Below the pieces are notes generated by a model that saw only the letters and a program-made list of their open reading frames with translations, was not told where the DNA came from and did not search any database. This document shows positions 1 to 29,815 of a DNA stretch of 64,000 bases, piece after piece (positions within the stretch are counted from its first letter, which is position 1; the number at the start of each line of letters is the position of its first letter). This DNA is from Notolepis coatsorum (Eukaryota > Chordata > Actinopteri > Aulopiformes > Paralepididae), in contig OZ020585.1 of NCBI GenBank assembly GCA_963971535.1, positions 20,852,458 through 20,916,457 on the forward strand, in the 5' to 3' direction. The position numbers were made by a program, and so were the translations under genes.

Positions 1-19215
<19,215 letters not shown>

Positions 19216-19450
19216 AGCCCCAGTTTGCTTTCAAGACGATGGATGAATGAAAAACGTGTCTCTCGCTGTGAGGAATATTTTGAACAACCAAAGGAATCAC
19301 GGAGCGTCACCGTGACCGTCACCGTGTGCTCTTTCAGCTGCTTGTCTGTTGCGACTTTTGGTCCCGTTCCCGTTCCCTCCCCCCGCCGCTCATTCATCCA
19401 CGCTGCTCCCGGTACTACGCGTTTCTACGTCATTTAACCCTTTCCAAATG
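19216..19450 (-). promoter_or_regulatory. mfsd2a: mfsd2a 5' UTR and proximal promoter region
   Basis: GC-richer sequence directly upstream of the mfsd2a ATG. It has a CRE-like TACGTCAT at 19426-19433 (ATGACGTA on the gene strand), a C-rich stretch at 19376-19387 and a short CCGTGACCGTCACCGTG tandem near 19310. No convincing TATA box was seen. The promoter role is inferred from position; the transcription start is unknown. Confidence 0.5.
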
Positions 19451-20027
19451 TCAAAGACGTCGACGACAAGTGACGTTAATCATATAAGAGGAACTCATCA
19501 CTTGTCTTGAGGCTCTAGTACATAATAAGTCTCAAGGCAACAATTTATTGAATTTATATATATATATCCCTCTCTTTATATATATAATATATACATACAG
19601 ACATGACACACACACGCACACACACACGCACGCACACACACACACACACACACACAGACTCACACACACACGCTATTATCAGTTATCACTTTGTCTTTGA
19701 AACCAGAGCCAGTCTGCATACACACAATAAAGATTGCAGTGGCATTAGATAGCTTACACAGCTGCGATATGCTGGTCCAACTCTCTCCAGGGACATGTAC
19801 ACATACAAGCACACACAGATGATTCATAGCATGGCCCGTGAGAGAGTTGTCAGTCAATGGCGGAAACAGCATAATGTGTCCAGTGTGGTTTTGTGTCTGT
19901 AAATAGAAATTAATGCCATATCTGACAGCACTCACTATACTCAACCCTACCAGCACGCCTCACTCAACACGCACTTGTCCTAATATACTAAACTACACTG
20001 TAGCACTCAACACTTTGATGAACATTG
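19451..20027. other. upstream of mfsd2a, no gene seen
   Basis: Contains a CA/CG-interrupted microsatellite at 19608-19672. No gene was seen. Confidence 0.4.
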
Positions 20028-20141
20028 TTACTCAGCTGATAGAGTTGTGCCCTTCCTGCTGTCTTGTTGTACAAAACGTGTAAGTCGCTTTGGATAAAAG
20101 CGTCAGCTAAATGACTAAATGTAAATGTAAATGTCAACACA
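20028..20141 (+). repeat. LINE/SINE tail with AAATGT microsatellite
   Basis: AAGTCGCTTTGGATAAAAGCG followed by a CTAAATGACTAAATGTAAAT end, a very common fish 3' tail. Similar tails occur at 45582-45616 and, inverted, at 57003-57045. Confidence 0.75.
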
Positions 20142-20998
20142 ACCAGCACACCTCACTCAACCCAACCAGCACGCCTCACTCACTACTCAACCTGACCAGC
20201 ACGCCTCGCTCACTACTCAACCCGACCAGCACGCCTCACTCACTACTCAACCCAACCAGCACGCCTCACTCACTACTCAACCTGACCAGCACGCCTCACT
20301 CACTACTCAACCCGACCAGCACGCCTCACTCACTACTCAACCCAACCAGCACGCCTCACTCACTACTCAACCCGACCAGCACGCCTCACTCACTACTCAA
20401 CCCAACCAGCACGCCTCACTCACTACTCAACCTGACCAGCACGCCTCACTCACTACTCAACCTGACCAGCACGCCTCACTCACTACTCAACCCAACCAGC
20501 ACGCCTCACTCACTACTCAACCTGACCAGCACGCCTCACTCACTACTCAACCTGACCAGCACGCCTCACTCACTACTCAACCCAACCAGCACGCCTCACT
20601 CACTACTCAACCAGCACGCCTCACTCACTACTCAACCCAACCAGCACGCCTCACTCACTACTCAACCAGCACGCCTCACTCACTACTCAACCCGACCAGC
20701 ACGCCTCACTCACTACTCAACCCGACCAGCACGCCTCACTCACTACTCAACCAGCACGCCTCACTCACTACTCAACCAGCACGCCTCACTCACTACTCAA
20801 CCCAACCAGCACGCCTCACTCACTACTCAACCTGACCAGCACGCCTCACTCACTACTCAACCCGACCAGCACGCCTCACTCACTACTCAACCCGACCAGC
20901 ACGCCTCACTCACTACTCAACCCGACCAGCACGCCTCACTCACTACTCAACCCGACCAGCACGCCTCACTCACTACTCAACCCGACCAGCACGCCTCC
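20142..20998 (+). repeat. 30-bp minisatellite, about 30 units
   Basis: The unit contains GACCAGCACGCCTCACTCAC and then TACTCAACC. The base pair before GACC varies (CCTG, CCCG, CCCA), and several units are short (about 25 bp). The array is open in two frames, which gives long spurious peptides. Confidence 0.97.
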
Positions 20999-21489
20999 AC
21001 ACACAGCTCTTCCAGCCCCCCGATGGAGAATTTCTGGCTTGAGCTGTTCATGCCTGCTGTTACTTCATAGTCAGTCAATGCAAATTCTATGCAAATACAG
21101 CGTAGGGGATATATACGTGATCTCTTTGGGGTCAATAATAGATCTGTGAGGGTATGACTTTCCCTATGAGTTTTATTTTGTATTTTTGCCGAATAAAGAC
21201 TTCTCCAAAGTCCAGTCATTATTATATAGAAAAGAGACAAACGATACATACATCACAGAGGTAAGGGAAATAATTAAAATACACAAACAAACAACCAAAT
21301 ACAAGGTATGTAATACATGAAGCAGAACAGACAAATTACAGGCTGGGTGACAGTTGCAGCCAGGTGTGTGTAAACAACTCTGCGATAGAGTCCTTAAAAT
21401 GAGTGGGGGGGGTCAATTTGTCCATTTTCAAAGTCTTTTGCATTTCGTTCCAACTGCTGGGAGAAGCAAATTGGAAGGAGGATTGACTG
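20999..21489. other. intergenic, no gene seen
   Basis: AT-rich single-copy-looking sequence after the minisatellite. Confidence 0.4.
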
Positions 21490-21825
21490 AAGAAAGGGTC
21501 TTTCTGTGTGGAGTTTGCACGTTCTCCCCATGCTCGCAAGGGTTTCCCCTCCCCATAAGATATAAACCCAATGGAACAGATCGCTAACGCTGTCGCGTCC
21601 CTGGCGAAGACCGACAGGAGCACTTGGACAGATGAGCTGGGTGTTGAGGCGGGATCGCAGCCCATGTCTGCTCCCGGCTGCCCATGGGGGGAAGGACGAC
21701 GGGATGGGAAAAGTGCAGAGAGACATTTCATCAGCGACTCAGTGTGTGTGTGTGTGTGTGTGTGTTCCTGTGGGTCGCCCATCTCGCATGTGTGTGTGTT
21801 AATCTGCATGACATGACATGGTTTT
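21490..21825 (+). mobile_element. SINE family 1 copy, 5'-truncated
   Basis: Lacks the tRNA head and starts in the shared body (TGTGTGGAGTTTGCACGTTC). It continues with GAAGACCGACAGGAGCACTT and has a GT microsatellite at 21741-21763. The tail is ATGACATGACAT. Confidence 0.75.
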
Positions 21826-21889
21826 ACAGTAGATGACTATTTTAACAGGTGTATCAAATAAGGAGGGGTCAGACCAAGCCACTTAACTC

Positions 21890-22290
21890 CTGCAATCAAC
21901 AGTCATGTCTAGCCTCGACTACTGCAATGCACTGCTAGCTGGTCTACTGACTACCGTCACCAAGCCACTTTAACTCATACAGAATACAGTGGTCCGCCTG
22001 ATCTCCAACCTACCAAAGTCAGCCCATGTTACCCCACTTCTTTGAGAGCTGCACTGGCTTCCCATTGACGCACAAATCCGCTTCAAGGTCCTTGACCTGG
22101 TATATAGTGCAGCGAAGGGAACGGCTCCCACCTACCTCTGGTCAATGGTCTCTAACTATTACACCCTCAAGATCCCTCCACTCTACATCTTCCCACCACA
22201 GTCAGGACAGCCGAAACCCGACCGATTTTCCGCCGTCAACTAAAAACACACTTCTTCAATCAATATCTGTAATGAAGAAAAGAAGAAAAA
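21890..22290 (+). pseudogene. L2-type LINE reverse-transcriptase 3' fragment
   Basis: Frameshifted frames give SLDYCNALLAGL, HVTPLL-like, LHWLPID-like and a KTHFFNQYL-like C-terminus. These are diagnostic of teleost L2/CR1-group reverse transcriptases. Only the last part of the open frame remains. Confidence 0.75.
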
Positions 22291-22341
22291 AAACGATCAT
22301 GCACTTTGCTACTAAATAATCTTCCCTGCCTATATATATTA

Positions 22342-22766
22342 TAGCGGCACATGGTGTAGTGGTTAACACTGTCGCCTCACAGCAAGAAGGTCCAGGGTTC
22401 GATTCCCGCTTGGGGACCAGGTTTCCTCGTTGCCAGGTACCCAGGTGGGGTATCTCCCAGGCCTTTCTGTGTGGAGTTTGCATGTTCTCCCCGTGCTCGC
22501 AAGGGTTTCCCCCCCGATAAGATAAACCCAATGGAAAAACATGCACAACAGATCGCTGACGCTGCCTTGGCGAAGACGGGCAGGAGCACTTGGATTGGTC
22601 CCCGGGCGCGGTACCTCGCCCTGTCTGCTCTCGGCTGCCCTTGGGGGGATGGACGACGGGATGGGTTAAGCGCATCGGCGACCCTGAGAAAAAGACAATG
22701 CATGTGTGTGTATGTGCCGCCCATTGCATGTCCCATGTCGTTGTATGACAAATAAAGATGTTTCTA
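22342..22766 (+). mobile_element. SINE family 1, most complete copy (about 425 bp)
   Basis: tRNA-like head with A box TGGTGTAGTGG (22352-22362) and B box GGTTCGATTCC (22396-22406). The body contains TGTGTGGAGTTTGCATGTTC and GAAGACGGGCAGGAGCACTT, and the tail is TGTATGACAAATAAAGATG. Two further copies in the window share body and tail. The head matches a common teleost tRNA-derived SINE. Confidence 0.85.
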
Positions 22767-22784
22767 AAGAGGTCCTGCATTATT

Positions 22785-23130
22785 ATTACTACTTACTTGT
22801 AAAATGACATTGCCATAGTCAAACAATGGGAGAATGGACATTTGGACCAGGGAGCAGTTAAAGCAAGAGCAATCCCTGTACAAGAAGCCAAGTTTTGCTT
22901 TTATTTTTTATTGAAGACGTAACACATGCTGAGAAAAAGACGGTGTGTTATCTAACCAGATACCGAGGTATCTATAAGAGGTGACTGTATCCGGTGACTG
23001 TAACTGAGTGATTGGGGGAATGACTATATTAACTGCTGTACATATTTCTTTTAATTTTTTTTTTAATTTTTTATTTGAAATGTGAATCTTTTCTCTCAGA
23101 ACCACTTTATTTACCACTTTATTAGCCACA
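22785..23130 (-). pseudogene. LINE reverse-transcriptase fragment (minus strand)
   Basis: The minus-strand frame contains SYRYLGIWLD followed by SFSQHV, then in another frame KAKLGFLYR and LPLFDYGNVI. These are typical post-catalytic segments of fish LINE reverse transcriptases, here truncated at both ends and frameshifted. Confidence 0.65.
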
Positions 23131-23139
23131 GGAAGTCAC

Positions 23140-23365
23140 TGATAATCTATGAAGTTAGTACATTACGGCAGATACACATGATACACTGAGGATATAACAG
23201 GAGTTTTCTCCAGGGCAGTCCCCCAAGACATTAGAGACAGTTTTCCAATCCTGCCTCAACACCCATCTTATCATCTATTCTCCACTGCCTTCTCCTAGCC
23301 CCCCCCCCCCCATCCATCCTTGGGTGTTTGTGTCATGCGTGTCTGTTGTTTGTCCCACGACCCCC
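23140..23365 (+). repeat. LINE 3' end fragment
   Basis: Reads as a decayed reverse-transcriptase C-terminus (about 23232-23262, a VFQSCLNTHL-like end), then a C-rich stretch at 23300-23310, before the tandem tail. It is short and degenerate. Confidence 0.5.
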
Positions 23366-23579
23366 AGCCCCTTAGTGTAAAGCGACTTTGTTCTAGAAAA
23401 GCACTATATAAATCACAACCCCAGTCCCTTAGTGTAAAGAGACTTTGAGTTCTAGAAAAGCACTATATAAATCACAGCCCCAGTCCCTTAGTGTAAAGAG
23501 ACTTTGAGTTCTAGAAAAGCACTATATAAATCACAGCCCCAGTCCCTTAGTGTAAAGAGACTTTGAGTTCTAGAAAAGC
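23366..23579 (+). repeat. 59-bp tandem repeat, left part (interrupted by the LTR element)
   Basis: The unit holds AGTCCCTTAGTGTAAAGAGA and ends AGCACTATATAAATCACAGC. Starts are at 23366, 23423, 23482 and 23541 (period 59, first unit 57). The unit looks like a LINE/SINE tail that has been tandemly copied. Confidence 0.9.
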
Positions 23580-24441
23580 TGTGAGGTTTTGGTCCGCTCC
23601 CTGCCACACGATCCGTTCCTTTAAGGTACTATATGATTAATGCGTGCCGTGTTGATTGGTGCTTTCCCCGCCACACGCTTTTGAAGCAAGTATCAATCTC
23701 ATCCCGCAGCTGTCACAGCTTGTAATCAGCGCCCCTGTAGGCTTTATATGCTCAGACCCCCTTACTATCGATGTTGGGTCGTTTTGAATTACACCTGCAT
23801 ATACCTGCCTTCCCCGTCGCTGTTGCTGTCTTTTGCTCTCCAGGATCTTTTGTGGAGAACTGCTGTGGAGAACCTGGTTCCCCGTTCGGAGCTACGCCTC
23901 GTAATCTGCCCGCTTCTCGCGTTGCGCTCTGGTGAGTTTTTGGAAACTATCTTTTGGATTATCAGTTTTTTGTGTGTTTGGTGAACACCGAAGAGATCCC
24001 GTTTTTGTTTGTACTGGACTCACCTAATTTTTGTGTTAGATTAACACTGAAGATACTGTATTGTTTTTTTCTCTGGACTCTGCTAACTTGTGTGTGGTAC
24101 ACCGAAGATCAAGTCACTTGGATTTATACTGGATCAGTCACCTCTCTGCCTCTGTGTGTGCGCTGGGCTAACTCTGATTTCTCTCTCTCTCCGTTTCCAC
24201 CGGGAGAGAAAGCTGGGAGGATCTGCAGAGCCGCTTCAAACGTCACTAGCCAATTCCTCACCACTACCTACTGGGAGTATCTGCAGAGCCGCAACAATCT
24301 TCACATGCCAGATTCCCCGTTTGTTCAATTGCTCTACTTCATTCCATCTTGTGACTCTGTAAATAAATACGCCCTTGCTTTGGCTAACTCTGAACTTCCT
24401 CTCTGTGCCGTTGCGTTTGAGGTCGGTTACAAACCCTAACA
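23580..24441 (+). repeat. 5' LTR
   Basis: 862 bp, TG...CA ends. A TATA-like TTTATAT is at 23743-23749, with probable transcript start near 23771 (ATGTTGGGTCGT), and the polyadenylation signal AATAAA is at 24362-24367. U3 is about 190 bp and R-U5 about 670 bp if that start is right. Confidence 0.95.
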
Positions 24442-24443
24442 TT

Positions 24444-24453
24444 ACGACCCAAC
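24444..24453 (+). promoter_or_regulatory. self-priming type primer-binding site
   Basis: ACGACCCAAC, three bases after the LTR, is the exact reverse complement of GTTGGGTCGT at 23773-23782. That segment sits at the expected 5' end of the element's own transcript, about 25-30 bp after the TATA-like box. Priming by the folded 5' end of the RNA, not by a tRNA, is established for Tf1 and its relatives. The usual TGG of a tRNA-primed site is missing. Confidence 0.75.
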
Positions 24454-24454
24454 C

Positions 24455-25555
24455 ATGACGACCTCAGCCGACACAGAGAGGGTCAGAACAGCGTTGGCAG
24501 TCCAGATAGAGTTAACCAACGACCACAGCCTACAGCTAGATGCGGCTGCGGCTACTGTACAGGAGCTCCGAGAGCAGGTCCTGCCTATTCAGGGGTCCCT
24601 TGGCTCTCTGGCTAGCCAGCAGTCTAATATTCTCCTCCACTTACAAGCGCTGAGTGAAACCGTTAACACCTTGCTTGTAACCCCACTTACTTCAGGAGCC
24701 TCGGCCGGAGCATCACCCGCAGCCCTGGCAGGCCCCGCGCCTCCCGATCCCGCACCTCGGGAGCCCCGTCTCTCCGAACCACGGTTGTTCGATGGTAACT
24801 TCGAGGATTGTGCCACATTCATCATGCAATGTGAGTTGGTTTTTCGTCATCAACCCAGTCGATTCACTTCAAGGGGAGCCCAAGTGGCTTACATGACTAA
24901 CTTGCTCTCAGGCCGGGCAGCCCAGTGGGTCACTGCCTCCTGGGCAATGGGGGCAGATTTCTGTTTTTCCTACCCAGACTTCGTGGCTGAGCTCCGCAGG
25001 GTTTTCCACCACCCAGCCCGTGGCCAGGACCCTGAAGCCCGGTTGGGTACCTTCCGGCAGGGCAGTGGCGGGGTCACCGACTACGTGCTGGAGTTCAGAC
25101 TGGCGGCAACGGAGAGCGGTTGGAAAGATCAAGCACTTCGTCTCACCTTCATGAGGGGGCTCAACGACGCTGTCATGGACCAGCTCGCGACCCGTGAGGA
25201 ACCTGAGTCCCTCGAGGACCTGTTCAGCCTCGCCATTCGCATCGACGGACGCCTCCAGGAGAGAAGACGTGAGAGAACCCGACAGGGACCTCCAGAGGTA
25301 CTCCAGACCCCCCGTACTCGTGACGGTACTGCGGGTCGCCCTGCTCCCAACACGACTGGTGGCTCTTTTCCCTCCCGTTCGGTGCCCGGGGAGGAACCCA
25401 TGCAGCTGGGACGTTCTCATCTTAGCCAAGCTGAACGGGAGGCGAGGTTCAGGTCCGGCCTTTGCCTCTACTGCGGTCGGGATGGACACCGTATCGCCAA
25501 CTGCCCCACCCGGCCAAAAGACCAGGCTCGCCGGGACCCCGGGAGATCCTGGTGA
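24455..25555 (+). CDS. retrotransposon Gag (capsid and nucleocapsid)
   Basis: 366 residues from an ATG directly after the priming site, the first ATG of the internal region. An N-terminal helical stretch and a Pro/Ala-rich linker (about residues 85-110) come before the Ty3/gypsy capsid fold. A CCHC zinc knuckle lies at Cys337, Cys340, His345 and Cys350. The last codons overlap pol by 94 nt. The frame is intact. Members of this lineage gave rise to the mammalian PEG10/RTL genes. Confidence 0.92.
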   Translation: MTTSADTERVRTALAVQIELTNDHSLQLDAAAATVQELREQVLPIQGSLGSLASQQSNILLHLQALSETVNTLLVTPLTSGASAGASPAALAGPAPPDPAPREPRLSEPRLFDGNFEDCATFIMQCELVFRHQPSRFTSRGAQVAYMTNLLSGRAAQWVTASWAMGADFCFSYPDFVAELRRVFHHPARGQDPEARLGTFRQGSGGVTDYVLEFRLAATESGWKDQALRLTFMRGLNDAVMDQLATREEPESLEDLFSLAIRIDGRLQERRRERTRQGPPEVLQTPRTRDGTAGRPAPNTTGGSFPSRSVPGEEPMQLGRSHLSQAEREARFRSGLCLYCGRDGHRIANCPTRPKDQARRDPGRSW

Positions 25556-28281
25556 GCCGTTTTTCTCGTTCCCAGAGCCGTGCACCACCTAGCCGTCTGA
25601 TGAGCGTCACCCTGGCCTGGGCGGACCAACGGGCCACGGTGGAGGCACTCATTGACTCGGGGGCTGACGAGAGTTTCCTAGACTTCGAGTTTGCTACCCG
25701 GGCCAACATTCCACTTGAGGACCTAGTGAGGCCATTGGAGGTATTCGCATTGGACCAACACCGCCTGGCTGACATCACTCAACGCACCTGCCCTGTCCTG
25801 CTCACCATTGCTGGTAACCACGTTGAGAGACTCCAGTTTTTTATCACCAGATCCCCTCTTGTCCCAGTAGTCCTGGGCCGGCCCTGGCTCGCGCTGCACA
25901 AGCCCCACATCGCCTGGTCCTCCGGTACCATCAGGGGGTGGAGCTCCTCCTGTCATGCCCAGTGTCTTCAGGCGGCGTCCTGTCCCTCGCCCCGGAGATC
26001 CGTTTGTGAGCCGCCTCCGGACCTCTCGACCATACCCCCCGAGTACCACAACCTCATGGAGGTTTTCAGTAAGTCCAGGGCTCAGGCCCTTCCGCCTCAC
26101 CGGCCTTACGACTGTGCCATCGACCTCCGCTCAGGGGCTCCCCTTCCCGGCAGCCGCCTCTACAGTCTGACCGTCCCTGAGAAGGCAGCGATGGATCAAT
26201 ACATCTCTGAGTCCTTGGAAGCAGGACTCATTCGGCCTTCCTCCTCTCCTGTGGCGGCCGGCTTCTTCTTTGTTGGGAAGAAGGACGGAGACCTTCGACC
26301 CTGCATCAACTATCGCCAGCTCAACGAGATCACCATTAAGAACAAGTACCCTCTTCCTCTCATGAACTCCACCTTCGAGCCTCTCACCCAGGCTACCGTC
26401 TTTACCAAGCTGGACCTCCGGAGTGCCTACCATCTAGTCCGTATCCGAGAGGGCGATGAGTGGAAGACCGCCTTCAAGACTCCCAGGGGCCACTACGAGT
26501 ACCTGGTTATGCCGTTCGGCCTCACCAACGCTCCGGCGGTATTCCAGGCGCTCATGAACGACGTCCTTCGTGACATGCTGGAGGTGTTTGTGGTAGTATA
26601 CCTAGACGACATCCTCATCTTCTCCAAGACCCTCGAGGAACACATCCAGCATGTCCGCCGTGTGCTGGAGCGCCTCCTCCACAATCGGCTCTTCGTCAAG
26701 GCGGAGAAGTGCCGATTCCACTCCGACTCCGTCGATTACCTGGGCTTCATCGTGGAGAGAGGCTTGACCCGAGCTGATCCTCGCAAGATCCGGGCCGTGG
26801 AGGAGTGGCCGGAACCCACCTCTCGGAAGGAGTTACAGAGCTTCCTCGGGTTCGCCAACTTCTACCGAAGGTTCATCCGGAACTACAGTCAAGTGGCGGA
26901 ACCGCTTACCAGGCTGACCTCTCCCGCCCTGCCGTTCGACTGGTCCCCAGCGGCGTGTGCTGCGTTCCGCTCCCTCAAGAAGAGGTTCACTTCCGCCCCG
27001 ATCTTGCTCCATCCAGACCCCAAGAGACAGTTCATCGTAGAGGTGGACGCCTCGGATACTGGACTGGGAGCTATCTTATCCCAGCGGTCGGCAACAGACC
27101 AGAAGGTACATCCGTGCGCCTTCTACTCGCGTCGTTTCCTCCCTGCCGAGAGGAACTATGACATCGGCAATCGGGAGCTGCTGGCGGTTGTGGCTGCCTT
27201 GGAGGAGTGGCGTCATTGGCTAGAGGGGGCCGAGGAGCCATTTACCATTTGGACGGACCACAAGAACCTGACGTACATCCGTGCTTCCAAGCGCCTCAAT
27301 GGCCGGCAGGCAAGATGGGCCAGCTTCCTCAGTCGGTTCGACTTCTCGCTGACATTTCGCCCTGGTTCCCGCAACACGAAGGCCGACTCCCTGTCCCGGT
27401 TACACTCCAAGGGGGCTCCAACCACTGAGGACCCGACTCCCATCCTCCCTGAGGCCAGGGTGGTAGGAGTAGTCACCTTGGGCATCGAGGGGGTGGTAAG
27501 GCGTGCCCTACGCTTCCATCGCGCTCCAGGCAATGTACCGGTTCATCGTCTCTTCGTCCCCGACTCGGTCCGGTCCCGGGTCCTCCAGTGGGGCCATACC
27601 AGCCGGTTCGCCTGCCACCCGGGCGTTCATCGCACGTTCTCCTTCCTGGCTCGTCGGTTCTGGTGGCCCACCATGAGGAACGACGTCAAGGAGTTCGTAC
27701 TGGCCTGCGCAGTCTGCGCCCGCAGCAAGGCCTCCCACCAGGCACCCTCCGGGCTATTGCAGCCGCTTCCCATTCCGAGCCGTCCTTGGTCACATGTGGC
27801 GCTGGACTTCGTCACAGGTCTTCCTTCTTCCCAGGGGAACACGTGCCTACTGACCGTGGTGGATCGGTTCAGCAAGGGGGTTCACCTCGTGGCCCTTCCC
27901 AAGCTTCCCTCGGCGGCCGAGACGGCGGACCTCCTGACACGCCACGTGTTTCGCCTCCATGGTTTTCCCCAGGACGTCGTCTCGGACCGGGGGCCCCAGT
28001 TCACTTCCCAGGTATGGCGGGCTTTTTGCAAGGGATTGGGGGCAACGGTCAGTCTTTCCTCTGGTTATCATCCCCAGACTAACGGACAAACGGAGAGGAT
28101 GAACCAGAGTGTGGAGTCTGCTCTTCGGTGTGTGGCTGCCGAGAGACCAGCTTCTTGGAGCCGTTTCCTTCCCTGGGTCGAGTACTCCATCAACTCCATG
28201 GTCAGTTCCGCCACCGGCCTCTCACCCTTTGAGGTATCCCTGGGCTACCAACCCCCTCTTTTCCCTGCACAGGAGTCGTAG
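25462..28281 (+). pseudogene. retrotransposon Pol: protease, RT, RNase H, integrase core (ends at an in-frame stop)
   Basis: A 939-codon frame, -1 relative to gag; the real N-terminus depends on how gag-pol is joined. Protease active site DSGA is at residues 65-68. Reverse transcriptase lies at about 235-420, with YLDD at 380-383. The RNase H first Asp is at 529 (VEVDASD). The integrase zinc finger is at about 712-752 (HPGVH then CAVC), and the catalytic triad is Asp782, Asp842, Glu878 with the 35-residue spacing. All key residues are present. TAG at 28279-28281 ends the frame inside the integrase C-terminal part, and the same frame continues immediately after it. Confidence 0.93.
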
Positions 28282-28887
28282 GTGGCAGTTCCCTCCGTAC
28301 AGGACCACCTCGACCGGTGCCGTCGGGTCTGGGAGATCACCAGGACCGCGTTGCTCCGGTCATCGGAGCGCGCCAGTCGTGGGGCTGACCGGCGCCGGGT
28401 ACCTGCGCCGACGTACCACCCTGGGCAGAGGGTGTGGCTTTCCGCAAGGGACCTTCCACTTCGGTCCTCGGCCAAGAAGCTTAACCCCCGGTTCGTCGGT
28501 CCTTTTGAGGTTCTGAAGGTACTCAGTCCGGCGGCGGTGAGTCTTAAGCTTCCTGCGTCCTTGCACATTCACCCCATTTTCCATGTGTCCCGGGTTAAGT
28601 CTGTCTCTCTCAATCCCCTGATGCCTCCTGCTCCGGACCCTCCTCCTCCCGAGATGGTGGACAGTCACCCCCAGTGGCAGGTCCGCCGGTTGATGGGCGT
28701 TCGATGGCGGGGTCGAGGTTTCCAGTACCTGGTGGACTGGGAGGGGTACGGTCCGGAAGAACGGAGCTGGGTCTCCCGCCAGCTCATCATGGATCCCGGC
28801 CTGATCACCGACTTCCATCGTGCCCATCCGGGCGAGCCGGGTCGGGCTGGTCGCCGGGTGGCTCCCGTGGAGGGGGGGGTACTGTGA
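28282..28887 (+). pseudogene. Pol C-terminal remainder: integrase tail and chromodomain
   Basis: 201 codons in the same frame as pol, separated from it by the single TAG. It holds the integrase C-terminal (GPY/F-like) region, with FVGPFEV at about residue 71, and the [10 protein letters not shown] segment. A chromodomain follows at about residues 128-185 (LVDWEGY, W at 132). The chromodomain places the element in the chromovirus group, where it is thought to guide integration to marked chromatin. Being downstream of a stop, it is probably not made as part of Pol. Confidence 0.88.
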
Positions 28888-29744
28888 GGTTTTGGTCCGC
28901 TCCCTGCCACACGCTCCGTTCCTTTAAGGTACTATGTGATTAATGCGTGCCGTGTTTATTGGTGCTTTCCCCGCCACATGCTTTTGAAGCAAGTATCAAT
29001 CTCATCCCGCAGCTGTCACAGCTTGTAATCAGCGCCCCTGTAGGCTTTATATGCTCAGACCCCCTTACTATCGATGTTGGGTCGTTTTGAATTACACCTG
29101 CATATACCTGCCTTCCCCGTCGCTGTTGCTGTCTTTTGCTCTCCAGGATCTTTTGTGGAGAACTGCTGTGGAGAACCTGGTTCCCCGTTCGGAGCTACGC
29201 CTCGTAATCTGCCCGCTTCTCGCGTTGCGCTCTGGTGAGTTTTTGGAAACTATCTTTTGGATTATCAGTTTTTTGTGTGTTTGGTGAACACCGAAGAGAT
29301 CCCGTTTTTGTTTGTACTGGACTCACCTAATTTTTGTGTTAGATTAACACTGAAGATACCGTATTGTTTTTTTCTCTGGACTCTGCTAACTTGTGTGTGG
29401 TACACCGAAGATCAAGTCACTTGGATTTATACTGGATCAGTCACCTCTCTGCCTCTGTGTGTGCGCTGGGCTAACTCTGATTTCTCTTTCTCTCCGTTTC
29501 CACCGGGAGAGAAAGCTGGGAGGATCTGCAGAGCCGCTTCAAACGTCACTAGCCAATTCCTCACCACTACCTACTGGGAGTATCTGCAGAGCCGCAACAA
29601 TCTTCACATGCCAGATTCCCCGTTTGTTCAATTGCTCTACTTCATTCCATCTTGTGACTCTGTAAATAAATACGCCCTTGCTTTGGCTAACTCTGAACTT
29701 CCTCTCTGTGCCGTTGCGTTTGAGGTCGGTTACAAACCCTAACA
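28883..29744 (+). repeat. 3' LTR
   Basis: 862 bp, near-identical to the 5' LTR with substitutions only and no indels seen. It is preceded by an 11-base purine run at 28869-28879 that serves as a polypurine-tract candidate. Confidence 0.95.
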
Positions 29745-29815
29745 AAAGCACTATATAAATCACAGCCCCAGTCCCTTAGTGTAAAGAGACGTGGAGTTCT
29801 AGAAAAGCACTAAAT
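29745..29815 (+). repeat. 59-bp tandem repeat, right part
   Basis: Continues the unit broken at 23579, starting with the duplicated AAAGC and then CACTATATAAATCACAGC. It holds one more unit start at 29769. Confidence 0.85.

Larger units (their letters stand above)
23580..29744 (+). mobile_element. full-length Ty3/gypsy LTR retrotransposon, Tf1/sushi-like chromodomain lineage
   Basis: 6165 bp with two LTRs of exactly 862 bp each, TGTGAGG...CCTAACA, flanked by the 5-bp target duplication AAAGC (23575-23579 and 29745-29749). The order is LTR, priming site, gag, protease, reverse transcriptase, RNase H, integrase, chromodomain, polypurine tract, LTR. By eye the LTRs differ at about six positions (0.7%), so the insertion is recent. 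It landed in a 59-bp tandem repeat. One in-frame stop at 28279 breaks pol, so this copy is probably not autonomous. No envelope gene is present. Confidence 0.96.

Noticed and set aside
20111-21070. 319- and 234-codon open frames
   Set aside because: Both lie in the 30-bp minisatellite; the peptides are repeat translations with no domain.
22342-22410. Functional tRNA genes at A/B box matches
   Set aside because: No cloverleaf or acceptor stem was found; the matches are heads of SINEs with bodies and tails.
23748-24439. Open frames in both LTRs (161 codons and others)
   Set aside because: They occur identically in both LTRs and have no homology; non-coding LTR sequence.
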